Made by a program: the position numbers and the translations under genes. Below, piece by piece: positions 34,845 through 44,259 of a DNA stretch of 64,000 nucleotides. Below the pieces are notes generated by a model. It was not told the origin of the DNA. It worked only from the letters and a program-made list of their open reading frames with translations, and ran no database searches. The DNA is from Halolactibacillus halophilus (GTDB taxonomy: Bacteria; Bacillota; Bacilli; Bacillales; Amphibacillaceae). The stretch is from the NCBI RefSeq assembly GCF_900115605.1, contig NZ_FOXC01000005.1, positions 1 to 64,000 of the forward strand, written 5' to 3'. The first letter of the stretch is position 1; each line of letters opens with the position of its first letter.

Positions 34845-37076
34845 TTAGCTCTCCTTAATAAATTCAATCTCATCATCAAATCCTGTTGTCCTTAAAATGA
34901 ATTTCGATTGATCCAATTGATTCACAATAAATATTTCCTCTTTCTTTTCTCCATAACTCATTACTTGATCAACAAAATCATTAAATTTTACTAAAGAGTC
35001 TTCGTCACGTTTATTTGGTTGATAACCATCAACTACACGATTTAAAAATCTATACAATTGATAATCTACTTCTAAGGATTTAATATCATTGCCCTTACCA
35101 AAACCCAGACGGAAAATATTGTTACTTAAATTCTTATTTTCTCTGACAGTTTTAGGCTTAAGTGAAAGTGATTGTGCAATTTTATATTTATTATTAGAAT
35201 TTTCCAAATAATAAACACCATCTGTATCTGTACCATTAATTTTCTTTATTGCATCTTGCAATAATTTATTGAGGTTCTTTTCGGTATCTCGATCATTTTT
35301 ATTGTATAGATACATTTCTTTAGTAAATTGATCAAAGCAAGCATCTTCTTCAACCTTCACCTTTCCAAATAAATACATCACCCGAAGCACAGTCTTAATG
35401 TATAACGCTGCGGTGTAATCCGTTAAATTAACTGGATCAATTTCAAAAGGCTCGATTAGTAAATTTATTGATGAGTTATTTAGAGTGTTTTTCCTTACTT
35501 CTTGCCAATTTTCTCTTGTGTTAAACTTCAGTAAGAGTTGATCCGTTTCATTTGAACGCTGTCCCACAGGATCGAATTTACATATAGCATTTAATAGAAT
35601 AGAGCGATCATTACTGCTAAATAAAATGTTAGGTAATAATTTTTCTAGGTTGTTAATTTCATTATTATTATCCATAGTTGCTTCAGTTAATAACATATCC
35701 GAAATAAAGTTAAGGAAGCTTCTTGCTGATATTACCACTTTATATTTTATAATAGCCCTCAGCACTAAGTTCACTATTTTATTCTTCACTTCTTTGTTTT
35801 TAAGAATTGCAAAGTTATAGTGTACAACCCTATTAGCGTTGTTATTTTTTTGGTCAAGTAAATTCGCTTGATTAAATGGATTACTGGGCACGCTATCTGT
35901 TATTTTATCCAGTAAATCAGTATAAAATGACGATTCTATACCGTTTTTGTTAAAATCATAAGGTAAGTGATTACCAAAATTTACAAGAGATAAATACTGA
36001 TCCTCAATAACATCAATAATACCCTCCTCAAATAATTTGGATCTTTCTATAAAGTCAACAAGTTCAGAGAAATCTACTTGTACACTTTCATCTGATATAA
36101 AGTTATGCAGTAACCCTAGATTTATTGCTAAAACTACTTTACGGTTCTCATTAGTCTCGCCCTTATTTGAAAATGCACTAAGTTTTTCTTTTAATGTATC
36201 AATTGCGTTTAATTCGGGATCCATACTTTCAGTCGCATCATTAATAATGACATACTCTGATAATAAATTTGTATTATTATTCAAGTAGGCAATAAGGTGT
36301 GACTTACCATCACCGACACTACCTCCCAAGATTACTAAATGTTTATTTTTGTTTTGATCTTGTTCCAATATACCTCTTAACTTTGCTTCTATTTCTCGTT
36401 GAACGTGTAAATATCTTTTAAAATCATTAAAATGTTTTGCGTTTTCAACAGCCTCTTTAGAAGACTCCTTTAATTTATTTATTTCTCTAATTAAATAACT
36501 TTGGCCCTCGCCAAGGTTTTCGGTAATTTTATATGTAGATTCCTCTGGTTCAATATTTTTGATTTCAGTTTTATCAATTGTATTCGCACGCTCATTATTC
36601 GATGCATTCATTCGTTCAATTTCTTTTTTTATTAGCTCTTTAATGTCACTTTCACTATTATTATTTGGCTCATTATACTCCGGAAACACTTTTGTGTGAT
36701 CTAAATAACTTTCAAAATACCATCTAGTTACCACATAGATAGAAGCATGTGATGCTAAAGCATCGTGAATCCTAATTATATTGTCGGAATCATGTGATGC
36801 CCTATTACCTTTCAGCCTGATTTGATCTAAATCCCTAGCAATTTTCTTATCAAATATACCATCACTATCAAAAGCTCTAATTTTCTCATTTAAATTTTTA
36901 TAAATATAGAGTTCTAACCTCTCAATCTCAATGACACTGTTTAAAACCATTTCGATTAGCTTCCGCGCTTTAACACATGCCATTGCTGGTTCATTATAAA
37001 TTAATCGCTCCATACCTATAATTTCATTACCTAAATCATGTGATTCCTGCTTTAAGAAATCAGCAAATATACTCAT
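34845..37076 (-). CDS. dptF: DptF, phosphorothioation-dependent restriction ATPase
   Basis: A 743-residue protein. The first 140 residues are helical and DUF4145-like (AMACVKARKLIEMVL; RASHDSDNI), followed by a charged linker and a P-loop NTPase with Walker A LGGSVGDGKSH near residue 250. It is the first gene of the dpt restriction operon and part of the complex that recognises or restricts unmodified DNA. The start is ATG 37076 with GGAG 8 bases upstream; the in-frame ATG at 37160 would add 28 hydrophobic residues without a binding site. It is divergent from dndB and shares its control region. Confidence 0.9.
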   Translation of the reverse strand: MSIFADFLKQESHDLGNEIIGMERLIYNEPAMACVKARKLIEMVLNSVIEIERLELYIYKNLNEKIRAFDSDGIFDKKIARDLDQIRLKGNRASHDSDNIIRIHDALASHASIYVVTRWYFESYLDHTKVFPEYNEPNNNSESDIKELIKKEIERMNASNNERANTIDKTEIKNIEPEESTYKITENLGEGQSYLIREINKLKESSKEAVENAKHFNDFKRYLHVQREIEAKLRGILEQDQNKNKHLVILGGSVGDGKSHLIAYLNNNTNLLSEYVIINDATESMDPELNAIDTLKEKLSAFSNKGETNENRKVVLAINLGLLHNFISDESVQVDFSELVDFIERSKLFEEGIIDVIEDQYLSLVNFGNHLPYDFNKNGIESSFYTDLLDKITDSVPSNPFNQANLLDQKNNNANRVVHYNFAILKNKEVKNKIVNLVLRAIIKYKVVISARSFLNFISDMLLTEATMDNNNEINNLEKLLPNILFSSNDRSILLNAICKFDPVGQRSNETDQLLLKFNTRENWQEVRKNTLNNSSINLLIEPFEIDPVNLTDYTAALYIKTVLRVMYLFGKVKVEEDACFDQFTKEMYLYNKNDRDTEKNLNKLLQDAIKKINGTDTDGVYYLENSNNKYKIAQSLSLKPKTVRENKNLSNNIFRLGFGKGNDIKSLEVDYQLYRFLNRVVDGYQPNKRDEDSLVKFNDFVDQVMSYGEKKEEIFIVNQLDQSKFILRTTGFDDEIEFIKES

Positions 37077-37188
37077 TGTTATCACTCCACATTTTACTGT
37101 TATTAGTAATATTTTAGCATCTAATATAAGGAAATTTAAGATGTTTAAGCAGATTATCACTTAATTTAACACCTTTTGTCTTAGTTTT

Positions 37189-37217
37189 TTGTAAAATACC
37201 TAAAATGCTAATATACA
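37189..37217 (+). promoter_or_regulatory. Promoter of the dndBCDEA operon
   Basis: -35 TTGTAA (37189-37194), 17-bp spacer, -10 TATACA (37212-37217). Transcription would start near 37224, directly at the first TACGTACGTA palindrome. A divergent dptF promoter with an extended -10 TGCTAAAAT is possible near 37116. Confidence 0.6.
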
Positions 37218-37227
37218 AATTAGATCT

Positions 37228-37237
37228 TACGTACGTA
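37228..37237. promoter_or_regulatory. Operator copy 1, TACGTACGTA
   Basis: A perfect 10-bp palindrome just downstream of the dndB -10 box. With the copy at 37353-37362 it shares a 12-mer CTACGTACGTAA in inverted orientation. From memory, DndB of Salmonella binds TACG-N-CGTA type sites in its own promoter, so DndB is the obvious ligand; this is inference. Confidence 0.6.
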
Positions 37238-37352
37238 GTATTTAGAAACTAGTAAATTAAGGATAAAGAAGGAGCATGGAGATTTATTTCCTGCATACCT
37301 ATTTAACTTTTTCATTAGAAATGGTAATATGTACTAAGAAAGAACAACTAGC

Positions 37353-37362
37353 TACGTACGTA
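37353..37362. promoter_or_regulatory. Operator copy 2, TACGTACGTA, abutting the dndB ribosome binding site
   Basis: The second copy of the palindrome ends on the first A of the dndB ribosome binding site AAAAGGAG. Its flanks mirror copy 1. A protein bound here could block elongation, or the repeated site could allow looping with copy 1, 125 bp away centre to centre. Confidence 0.6.
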
Positions 37363-37377
37363 AAAGGAGTGAGTGAC

Positions 37378-38475
37378 GTGGATATTGGTTTCAGTTATAA
37401 TTTCCCTGCAATAAAAGGCATTCAAGCTGATAAGGAATTTTTCATAGCGATGTGCCCTTTACGCGTTATACCAAAAATTTTCTTATTTGATGAAGAAGAG
37501 ATCCCACCAGAGTTTCGTGCTCAGAGAATCATAAACAAAAACCGAGTGCCCGAGATCACAAATTATATTTTAGATAATCGTAAAGACTATGTTTTTTCAT
37601 CATTGACCGCTTCTATTGATGGAGATATTACATTTACACCCTCATCTAATCAACCGGGGCTTAAGGAGACGGGCGTTCTAACTATATCCCTTGATTCGCG
37701 CTTTTTAATTAACGATGGTCAACATAGAAGAGCAGCTATTGAAGAAGCTCTTCGGGTAAACCCTGAGCTAGGTAATGAAACCATCTCCGTTGTATTCTTT
37801 ATAGATAAAGGTCTGAAACGGGCTCAACAGATGTTTGCGGATTTAAATAGACACTCTGTCAATACAACTTCGTCTATTGGCATTTTATATGATCACAGAG
37901 ATCAACTCGCTATCACTACCAAAGATATCATTGACTCTAATATGTTCTTAAAAAGATATACTGATAAAGAAAAGGTGTCACTTTCAAAAAACTCTCCTAA
38001 ATTATTATCTTTAAATCACATATTTAATACAAATTTAAAGATATTAGATATTGCAAAAGGTGATCCAATTAATACTGATCAGATAGATTTTTTATATGAT
38101 TTCTGGCCCGAGCTCATAAAATCTATTGATGAGTGGGTACAGATATTGAACAAAGACTTAACACCTAAACAATTACGTGCTAACTATATAGTAGGACATG
38201 GTGTGTTTCTAGAAGCGCTAGGTTTAGTCGGACACCAGCTCTATACCGAGTACCGTAAAAACTGGAAAACTCATATTAATAAATTAAATAAAATTGATTG
38301 GTCTCGAACCAGAACTGATTTATGGCAAAATCGAGCGATCGGGAAAAACGGAAGAGTAACTAAGAATAATACAACGATTAAATTAACTGCTATTCAAATT
38401 AAAAAAATAATTAATTTACCGCTAACTCAATCAGAACAAATAGCAGAATCAGAGTTTATGGAGGAAATGACATAA
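37378..38475 (+). CDS. dndB: DndB, regulator of DNA phosphorothioation
   Basis: A 365-residue DGQHR-domain protein. The hallmark LINDGQHRRAAIEEAL is near residue 109, with FPAIKGIQADKEFFIAMCPLRVIPKIF at the N-terminus as in other DndB proteins. DndB represses dnd transcription in Salmonella and limits modification in Streptomyces. The start is GTG 37378 (MDIGFSYNFPAIKG), 8 bases after AAAAGGAG. The in-frame ATG at 37276 would place both operator copy 2 and this ribosome binding site inside the coding region. The stop overlaps the dndC start as TAATG. Confidence 0.92.
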   Translation: MDIGFSYNFPAIKGIQADKEFFIAMCPLRVIPKIFLFDEEEIPPEFRAQRIINKNRVPEITNYILDNRKDYVFSSLTASIDGDITFTPSSNQPGLKETGVLTISLDSRFLINDGQHRRAAIEEALRVNPELGNETISVVFFIDKGLKRAQQMFADLNRHSVNTTSSIGILYDHRDQLAITTKDIIDSNMFLKRYTDKEKVSLSKNSPKLLSLNHIFNTNLKILDIAKGDPINTDQIDFLYDFWPELIKSIDEWVQILNKDLTPKQLRANYIVGHGVFLEALGLVGHQLYTEYRKNWKTHINKLNKIDWSRTRTDLWQNRAIGKNGRVTKNNTTIKLTAIQIKKIINLPLTQSEQIAESEFMEEMT

Positions 38476-40040
38476 TGACAGGAATAATATCAAACCTCTT
38501 TGAAGAACAATCAAACTTGGTAAAAGAAGCACGAGAAGAAATAAGAAGAGTATATTTAAGTGATGATCGACCCTGGGTAATTGGATACAGTGGCGGGAAA
38601 GATTCCACTGTAGTAGTTCAGCTTATCTTTGATACATTAAGTAAAATGCCTGAAAATGAATTACACAAGAAAGTGTACATTATTTCATCTGATACGTTGG
38701 TCGAAACGCCCTTAATAATACAATCTATTAATACTACACTTAATAGAGTTGAGAATAAGGCGCTGAAATTAGGACTCCCAATTGAAACTCATAAAGTCCA
38801 ACCCGTAATTGAACAATCTTTTTGGGTTAACATTATCGGTAGAGGTTATCCATCCCCAAATCAGACATTTAGGTGGTGTACAGATCGCCTTAAAATTGAC
38901 CCTGCTAACAGATTTGTAAAAGACAAAGTTGATACATTTGGTGAAGTTATTATGGTGCTCGGTGTTCGTGAAAAAGAAAGTAGGACTCGTGCTAATGTCA
39001 TTAAATCTCACAGCGTAACAGGAAAAGAATTAATGCGACATTCCACTCTGTCCAATGCATTTGTTTATGCTCCTATCAAAAAGTTCGACTTAGATGATGT
39101 ATGGAATTATTTACTAAACAATGAGTCGCCTTGGGGTGATGATAACTATGAACTTTATCAATTATATAGTGAGTCAAACAGTGGTGAATGCCCTCTCGTT
39201 ATTGATAAAACTGTTAAAGAGTCAGCTGGTTCATGTGGAAATTCACGTTTCGGATGCTGGGTTTGTACAGTAGTTAATGAGGATAAGGCACTAACTGGTT
39301 TTATTCAAAATGGACATGACTGGATGAAACCACTACTAGTTTTTAGAAATTGGTTAACAAATATCCGTGATGATCGCACAATGAGAATGAAACATCGAAC
39401 CAACGGACAAACTTACTTCCTCCCCGTAAAGACTAAGGTAATTGACGGAATAGAAAAGATTATTATTGATAAAAAAGGTAGTCGCGAAAAAGATTATATT
39501 CCTTTAGACAATTTTAGTATCATTGAAAAAAAAGAATTAAAGAGCTATATTAAAGAGCACAATATTAATTTAAGCGAGGGGTATGATCCCCTTATCTTAA
39601 TTAGAGATGAAGATGGAAACTTAAATCGTTTTGGCTTAGGTGGATACACACTCGAAGCAAGGAAAGAAATATTAACAAGATTATTAAAACTTCAAAAACA
39701 ATTGAAACATCCAGATATTGAAAACTACCAATTAATCAGTGAACTTGAATTAAAGGAAATTCGTAAACACTGGTTTAAAGCCGGAGATTTCGAGGATGGA
39801 TTGCCAGAAATTACAAGTAAAATACTTGACTATAGTATTGATTTTGAACAAGATGATCGTTTAGTTTTTTCTCAAGAAGAATTGAATCAACTTGAATTAA
39901 CATGCCAACAAGAAGGGCTAGATTTCAATCTTGTAAAAAAACTATTGATGATAGAAAAAGATTATTCTGGGCTTAAAGTTAAAAGAGGATTACTCGAAGA
40001 CTTAGGATCGGCATTAAAACAAGATTACTTACATCTTTAA
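38475..40040 (+). CDS. dndC: DndC, phosphorothioation protein (PAPS reductase-like, Fe-S)
   Basis: A 521-residue protein of the ATP pyrophosphatase/PAPS reductase family. The PP-loop SGGKDST is near residue 40, TFRWCTDRLKI near 131 and MVLGVREKESRTR near 160. A cysteine cluster follows: Cys239 (GECP), Cys254, Cys261 and Cys264 (CGNSRFGCWVC), expected to hold a 4Fe-4S cluster loaded by DndA. It activates the DNA backbone or carries the sulfur for phosphorothioate formation. The length is normal for DndC. It is coupled to dndB by a one-base overlap. Confidence 0.93.
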   Translation: MTGIISNLFEEQSNLVKEAREEIRRVYLSDDRPWVIGYSGGKDSTVVVQLIFDTLSKMPENELHKKVYIISSDTLVETPLIIQSINTTLNRVENKALKLGLPIETHKVQPVIEQSFWVNIIGRGYPSPNQTFRWCTDRLKIDPANRFVKDKVDTFGEVIMVLGVREKESRTRANVIKSHSVTGKELMRHSTLSNAFVYAPIKKFDLDDVWNYLLNNESPWGDDNYELYQLYSESNSGECPLVIDKTVKESAGSCGNSRFGCWVCTVVNEDKALTGFIQNGHDWMKPLLVFRNWLTNIRDDRTMRMKHRTNGQTYFLPVKTKVIDGIEKIIIDKKGSREKDYIPLDNFSIIEKKELKSYIKEHNINLSEGYDPLILIRDEDGNLNRFGLGGYTLEARKEILTRLLKLQKQLKHPDIENYQLISELELKEIRKHWFKAGDFEDGLPEITSKILDYSIDFEQDDRLVFSQEELNQLELTCQQEGLDFNLVKKLLMIEKDYSGLKVKRGLLEDLGSALKQDYLHL

Positions 40041-40059
40041 ATAGCGAGGATTTATACAC

Positions 40060-42036
40060 ATGAAATTTATAGAACTACAACTAACAAACATTGGTCCCTT
40101 CTACGGGACCAATTCATTTAATTTTGATTCAGAAAAAAAACTTACTTTAATAGGAGGGCAAAATGGAGCTGGGAAAACTACATTTCTGAAAAGTGTTCGA
40201 TTAGCTTTGTATGGCCCTCTAGCTTTTGGTTTAAAAACAACTACACCAAAGTACTTTAACAGAGTTATAAACATGATTAATAATCAGGCTAGAGCTGAGA
40301 AATCAGAAAATTACTCAATCTCAATAACCTTCTCATTAGTCTCTAATATGGAACGGACAACTTTTAAAATTATTCGCAATTGGAAAATTAGTCACTCTAT
40401 GCGAGAAGATGTTATGGTGCTTAAAAATGATAAAATACTCGGTCCGAAATCTCAAACCTTGTTTTTTGAAAACTTAAGAACCAGTTTTCCACCATCATTG
40501 CTCGAACTATGTTTATTTGATGGGGAAGACATAGCTACATTAACTAAGAATGATTTCCTATCATCATACTTAAAGGATCTTTCGAATAAACTGTTTAATT
40601 TGGACTTATTTGAAAGCTTACAAACCAACTTAAAAAAATATTTATCTTCCGTGGACAAGACAAGTGAACAAGCCGCTTATGAAGATGAATTAACAGCATT
40701 AAAAAAAGAACAAGTGAAAAATCAGCAATTAGTTCATGATTTAAATCATGAACAAGAAACCTTACAAAATGATTTAGATGAATTGATTATCAGACAAAAG
40801 CAATTAAAAGAAACATTCCAAACTCATGGTGGATTAGTTAAAGAACAAAGAGAGAAATTATTACTTAGAATAAATACAATTGAACACGAACGCAAGAACA
40901 ATAGTGACTCAATAAAAAATTTCATTTCTAGAGATCTACCGTTTTTTATCATGGCTCAACAGGTCAATAATTTAACCAATCAACTGGAGTCAGAAGAAGA
41001 CTATTTCATGTCAAAAGTTATGCATTCTAAAATTCAAGAAATTAATTTTTCAAACATACTTTCTGATGTTGATTTATCCAGTGACATAGCCGAAAAAATC
41101 AAATCTAAAATTGGAGAGCAATTTAAAGGCGATCAAGAAGTTGACCTTATCCATAACGCTTCTAATAGTGAAGCGCAAAGTATTTATTCCCTTAACCAGC
41201 AACTTAAACAAGAACAATTTAAATCCTTTGTTAGCTTAATAAAACAAAATAAAGAACTGTTAGTTGAATTAAAAGAAGCTCGAGATAGTTTAAAAATAAA
41301 TGCTGAATCTACTGAGTTCAATGATATGGTCAATGAAATCGAAAGTTTGTCTAATCAAATATCTCTATCTGAAAACAAATTGCACATAATTGATTCTGAC
41401 AAAGAAGAGCTTAGTTCTGAGTTGACTGAAATAGAAAATAAGGTGAATAAGGTGAATTTGAAATTAAGAAATATTTATAAAACAAAGGAATCTTATGGAG
41501 AATCAGAAAAAGTTATTAGAGTGACTGAATTATTCCAAAACAAGCAACTTAGAAGTAAATTAAGAGATGCAGAATACTTATCCTTAAAAATGATTAAATC
41601 TTTAATGCACAAACACGCATTCATTCAGTATATATCAATAGATCCAATCACTTTTGAAATTAAATTGTATAATAATAAAAACGAGTTGATTAATCAACAG
41701 GTTCTTTCCGCAGGTGAAAAAGAGATAATTGTTTTATCAATAATTTATGGAACTATAGCTTCTTCCAAAAAGGAACTCCCCTTTATTTTAGATACCCTTT
41801 TAGGCAGATTAGATGAAGAACATAAATTAGCAATTGTTTCAACGTTATTACCAAGTCTTGGTTCTCAAGCTATAGTACTTTCAACAAACTCTGAAATCAA
41901 TGAGGGACTCTATCGTTCTGTTAAAAATCAAATCGCCTTTGAATACACGTTAAATTATATTGATACTGAACAAAGAAGTGTTATTGAGCATCACTTTTTT
42001 GACTTTGACAAAGTAGGTGGAAAATATGAATTTTAG
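40060..42036 (+). CDS. dndD: DndD, phosphorothioation SMC-like ATPase
   Basis: A 658-residue ATPase with Walker A LIGGQNGAGKTT near residue 31, the DndD-typical LALYGPLAFGLKT just after it, ELCLFDGEDIATL near 148, a long coiled coil (about 185-500), signature LSAGEKEI and Walker B LPFILDTLLGRLD. It hydrolyses ATP and is thought to open or nick DNA for sulfur insertion with DndC and DndE. GAGG lies 10 bases before the ATG. It is the canonical copy by position; compare the second copy at 25409-27406. It overlaps dndE by 11 bases. Confidence 0.93.
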   Translation: MKFIELQLTNIGPFYGTNSFNFDSEKKLTLIGGQNGAGKTTFLKSVRLALYGPLAFGLKTTTPKYFNRVINMINNQARAEKSENYSISITFSLVSNMERTTFKIIRNWKISHSMREDVMVLKNDKILGPKSQTLFFENLRTSFPPSLLELCLFDGEDIATLTKNDFLSSYLKDLSNKLFNLDLFESLQTNLKKYLSSVDKTSEQAAYEDELTALKKEQVKNQQLVHDLNHEQETLQNDLDELIIRQKQLKETFQTHGGLVKEQREKLLLRINTIEHERKNNSDSIKNFISRDLPFFIMAQQVNNLTNQLESEEDYFMSKVMHSKIQEINFSNILSDVDLSSDIAEKIKSKIGEQFKGDQEVDLIHNASNSEAQSIYSLNQQLKQEQFKSFVSLIKQNKELLVELKEARDSLKINAESTEFNDMVNEIESLSNQISLSENKLHIIDSDKEELSSELTEIENKVNKVNLKLRNIYKTKESYGESEKVIRVTELFQNKQLRSKLRDAEYLSLKMIKSLMHKHAFIQYISIDPITFEIKLYNNKNELINQQVLSAGEKEIIVLSIIYGTIASSKKELPFILDTLLGRLDEEHKLAIVSTLLPSLGSQAIVLSTNSEINEGLYRSVKNQIAFEYTLNYIDTEQRSVIEHHFFDFDKVGGKYEF

Positions 42037-42418
42037 ATTAAAAACAACCGAAGAAGTAGCAGAAATTTTGAAAGAGTTACAATCCACTACAAACTTAAGA
42101 CCGAATTTATTGTCCAGGATAGCTATATCATTATCTGTATTAGAAAAATCAATTCCCAATTACGTTGAAAGTGATCTTAATGGGCTTGACTTTAATAGAG
42201 CGACTTTAACAGGCGATCAAGATTACTTTTATAAAGCTATAATTACTCAACACTTTGGTAAGCCTTTGACTGAAGAGGAGTACTTTCCGGATCTGTTTAA
42301 TGCACATCTTACCAGAGGAATTGAAATATTAAGTAATGAGTATAAACACTTAGGGAATTATGAGAAGTTATTAAATTATCTTGTCAATATTTCAATTACT
42401 CAATTAGGGGAGGTTTAA
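42026..42418 (+). CDS. dndE: DndE, phosphorothioation DNA-binding protein
   Basis: A 130-residue DndE protein starting MNFRLKTTEEVAEILKEL and containing LRPNLLSRIAISLSVLE and NAHLTRGIEIL, conserved blocks of the family. DndE is a small helical protein that binds DNA, preferring nicked duplex, in the modification complex. The start ATG 42026 follows AGGTGG by 5 bases; a GTG at 42017 is part of that site. It lies between dndD (overlap) and the desulfurase gene (3-base gap). Confidence 0.9.
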   Translation: MNFRLKTTEEVAEILKELQSTTNLRPNLLSRIAISLSVLEKSIPNYVESDLNGLDFNRATLTGDQDYFYKAIITQHFGKPLTEEEYFPDLFNAHLTRGIEILSNEYKHLGNYEKLLNYLVNISITQLGEV

Positions 42419-42421
42419 TGA

Positions 42422-43540
42422 ATGCTGTACCTAGATAATAGCGCGACAACACAAGTTCATTCTGATGTCTATAATGAGATGTTGCCTTATTTATCTCAAG
42501 AATATGGCAACCCATCTAGTAAGTATTATTCTTTAGCTATTAACTCAAAAAAAGCTATAGAACAATCGAGACAACATGTGGCTAACTTAGTTAATTCAAA
42601 AAAGATGGAAGTTGTCTTTACAAGTGGTGCTTCAGAAAGTAATAACACAGTTTTAAAAGGGGTGACAGAATACTACTCAGAAAAAGGAAAGCATATTATA
42701 ACAACGAAAACTGAACATAAAGCCATTTTAGATGTTTGTTCATATCTAGAAAAAAAGAGATTTAATATTACTTATCTTGATGTGGACTCTTATGGTCGAG
42801 TGGACCCTGAAGATATTCGAAAGAATATCACCAGTGAAACAATTTTAGTGAGTGTCATTTGGGGCAATAATGAATTAGGTTCTTTAAATGATATTCGTTC
42901 AATTTCCACTATATGCGAAGAACGCGGCGTATTGTTCCATTCTGATGCAACACAAGTGGCTGGAAAGTTGAAGATTAACTTTGATGAAATCAGTGGACTA
43001 TCATTTCTCTCCTTATCCGCTCATAAACTACATGGTCCAAAAGGTATTGGTGCATTAATCGTTCGTAGTGATGAGTACGGTAAATTAACACCTTTTACCC
43101 CTCTTATTCACGGTGGTGGACAAGAAAATGATTTAAGGAGTGGCACACATTCTGTGCATAACATTGTTGGTTTCGGTAAAGCTGCTGAAATTGCTAGTAA
43201 TAACTTAAAAGAAAACATCATTAGTCTTGAGAAACTTGAAGAAAAATTGATTGCACTCTTAACAACCAAGTTTAAAAATAACATTTCTTTCAATTCTGAT
43301 AATAATAATAAAATCCCAGGCATTGTTAATGTTAGATTTCATGGATTAAATAATGAAATATTACTAAAAAAATTATCACCTTTAATTGCAGCTTCTACTG
43401 GATCAGCTTGTAGCAGTACTAACCCTTCTTATGTTTTACTGGCTATAGGGCTCTCATTAAACGAAGTTCGAGAATCTGTTAGATTTTCATTTTCACCATA
43501 TACACAACTAAAAGATTTAGATATTTTTCAAGATTTATAA
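42422..43540 (+). CDS. dndA: DndA/IscS-type cysteine desulfurase
   Basis: A 372-residue class V aminotransferase-fold cysteine desulfurase. The N-terminus MLYLDNSATTQVHSDVYNEM is typical, the PLP Lys is K202 in SAHKLHGPKG, and the sulfur-relay Cys is C330 in STGSACSS. It takes sulfur from cysteine for phosphorothioation and for assembling the DndC cluster. Placement as the last gene of the dnd operon, after GGGGAGG with 8-base spacing, supports the dedicated DndA role over a housekeeping IscS/NifS. A terminator follows 8 bases after the stop. Confidence 0.92.
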   Translation: MLYLDNSATTQVHSDVYNEMLPYLSQEYGNPSSKYYSLAINSKKAIEQSRQHVANLVNSKKMEVVFTSGASESNNTVLKGVTEYYSEKGKHIITTKTEHKAILDVCSYLEKKRFNITYLDVDSYGRVDPEDIRKNITSETILVSVIWGNNELGSLNDIRSISTICEERGVLFHSDATQVAGKLKINFDEISGLSFLSLSAHKLHGPKGIGALIVRSDEYGKLTPFTPLIHGGGQENDLRSGTHSVHNIVGFGKAAEIASNNLKENIISLEKLEEKLIALLTTKFKNNISFNSDNNNKIPGIVNVRFHGLNNEILLKKLSPLIAASTGSACSSTNPSYVLLAIGLSLNEVRESVRFSFSPYTQLKDLDIFQDL

Positions 43541-43548
43541 ATAAAACT

Positions 43549-43603
43549 AAAAATGTTTAGTAATTATCACCTGAAATTTCTGATGATATTGCTAAACATT
43601 TTT
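43549..43603 (+). terminator. Terminator of the dnd operon
   Basis: Arms AAAAATGTTTAG and CTAAACATTTTT, with inner pairing TAATTATCA/TGATGATATT, followed by a T-rich run. It closes the island on the right. Confidence 0.8.
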
Positions 43604-43633
43604 CATTTAAATTGAAATACTATTCAATTTGGG

Positions 43634-44002
43634 TTACCATTTTTCATTCAACATCTGTTTTTTCTTCTCTTCATATTCCTCATCAGTTAAAATACCTTCT
43701 TGCTTCAACTGATGCAGTTTACGTAATTTTTCATCAAAACTATCATTGGATTGCTTGATTGCTTCTGAGGAAGTATTCGCTTCCGTCGTTACATCTACAC
43801 GATGCGTGGCAACACCTTTTTGTGTGAAGGCATTAATCCCGTGCATAACCGTGATACCAATTGCGAATAGCACCCAAACGATACCAAAGGTACCGAACGT
43901 CGGCAGTACAAAGATAAAACCAATCAAGACAAAAATTATGCCCGCAATAAAACCAAACATTGATTGACCCTTACCTGGTCTTACATTATAACGCTGATTC
44001 AT
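43634..44002 (-). CDS. SHOCT domain membrane protein
   Basis: A 122-residue protein with two hydrophobic segments (about 17-35 and 38-58) and a C-terminal SHOCT domain: KLRKLHQLKQEGILTDEEYEEKKKQML. SHOCT is a short helical motif that mediates oligomerisation; the function of the whole protein is unknown. GAGGTG precedes the ATG. It borders the island on the right and looks like resident genome. Confidence 0.85.
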   Translation of the reverse strand: MNQRYNVRPGKGQSMFGFIAGIIFVLIGFIFVLPTFGTFGIVWVLFAIGITVMHGINAFTQKGVATHRVDVTTEANTSSEAIKQSNDSFDEKLRKLHQLKQEGILTDEEYEEKKKQMLNEKW

Positions 44003-44083
44003 CGTTACACCTCACTTGGTTTTTTATCTATCTCATCATAATCATACCATACTCAAATATTACCAACAAGAAAGTTAAGCGTT

Positions 44084-44130
44084 ATCAAAAAAAGCTGATT
44101 AAAGCGAACTTTTCAGTTCGTCTAATCAGC
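44084..44130 (-). terminator. Terminator of the exopolysaccharide operon
   Basis: On the minus strand GCTGATTA and ACGAACT pair with AGTTCGC and TAATCAGC around a GAAA-type loop, followed by seven T residues. Confidence 0.85.
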
Positions 44131-44259
44131 AAACTCTCTCAGTTACACTTATTGGTAACTCCCTTAATTATATAAAAATTTAAAAGAGATCGAAACCGTC
44201 ATTTCCTATCTCCTTTTGAACATTTAGAAAAATATTCATCAAATGTTTCTTTTAAAACC

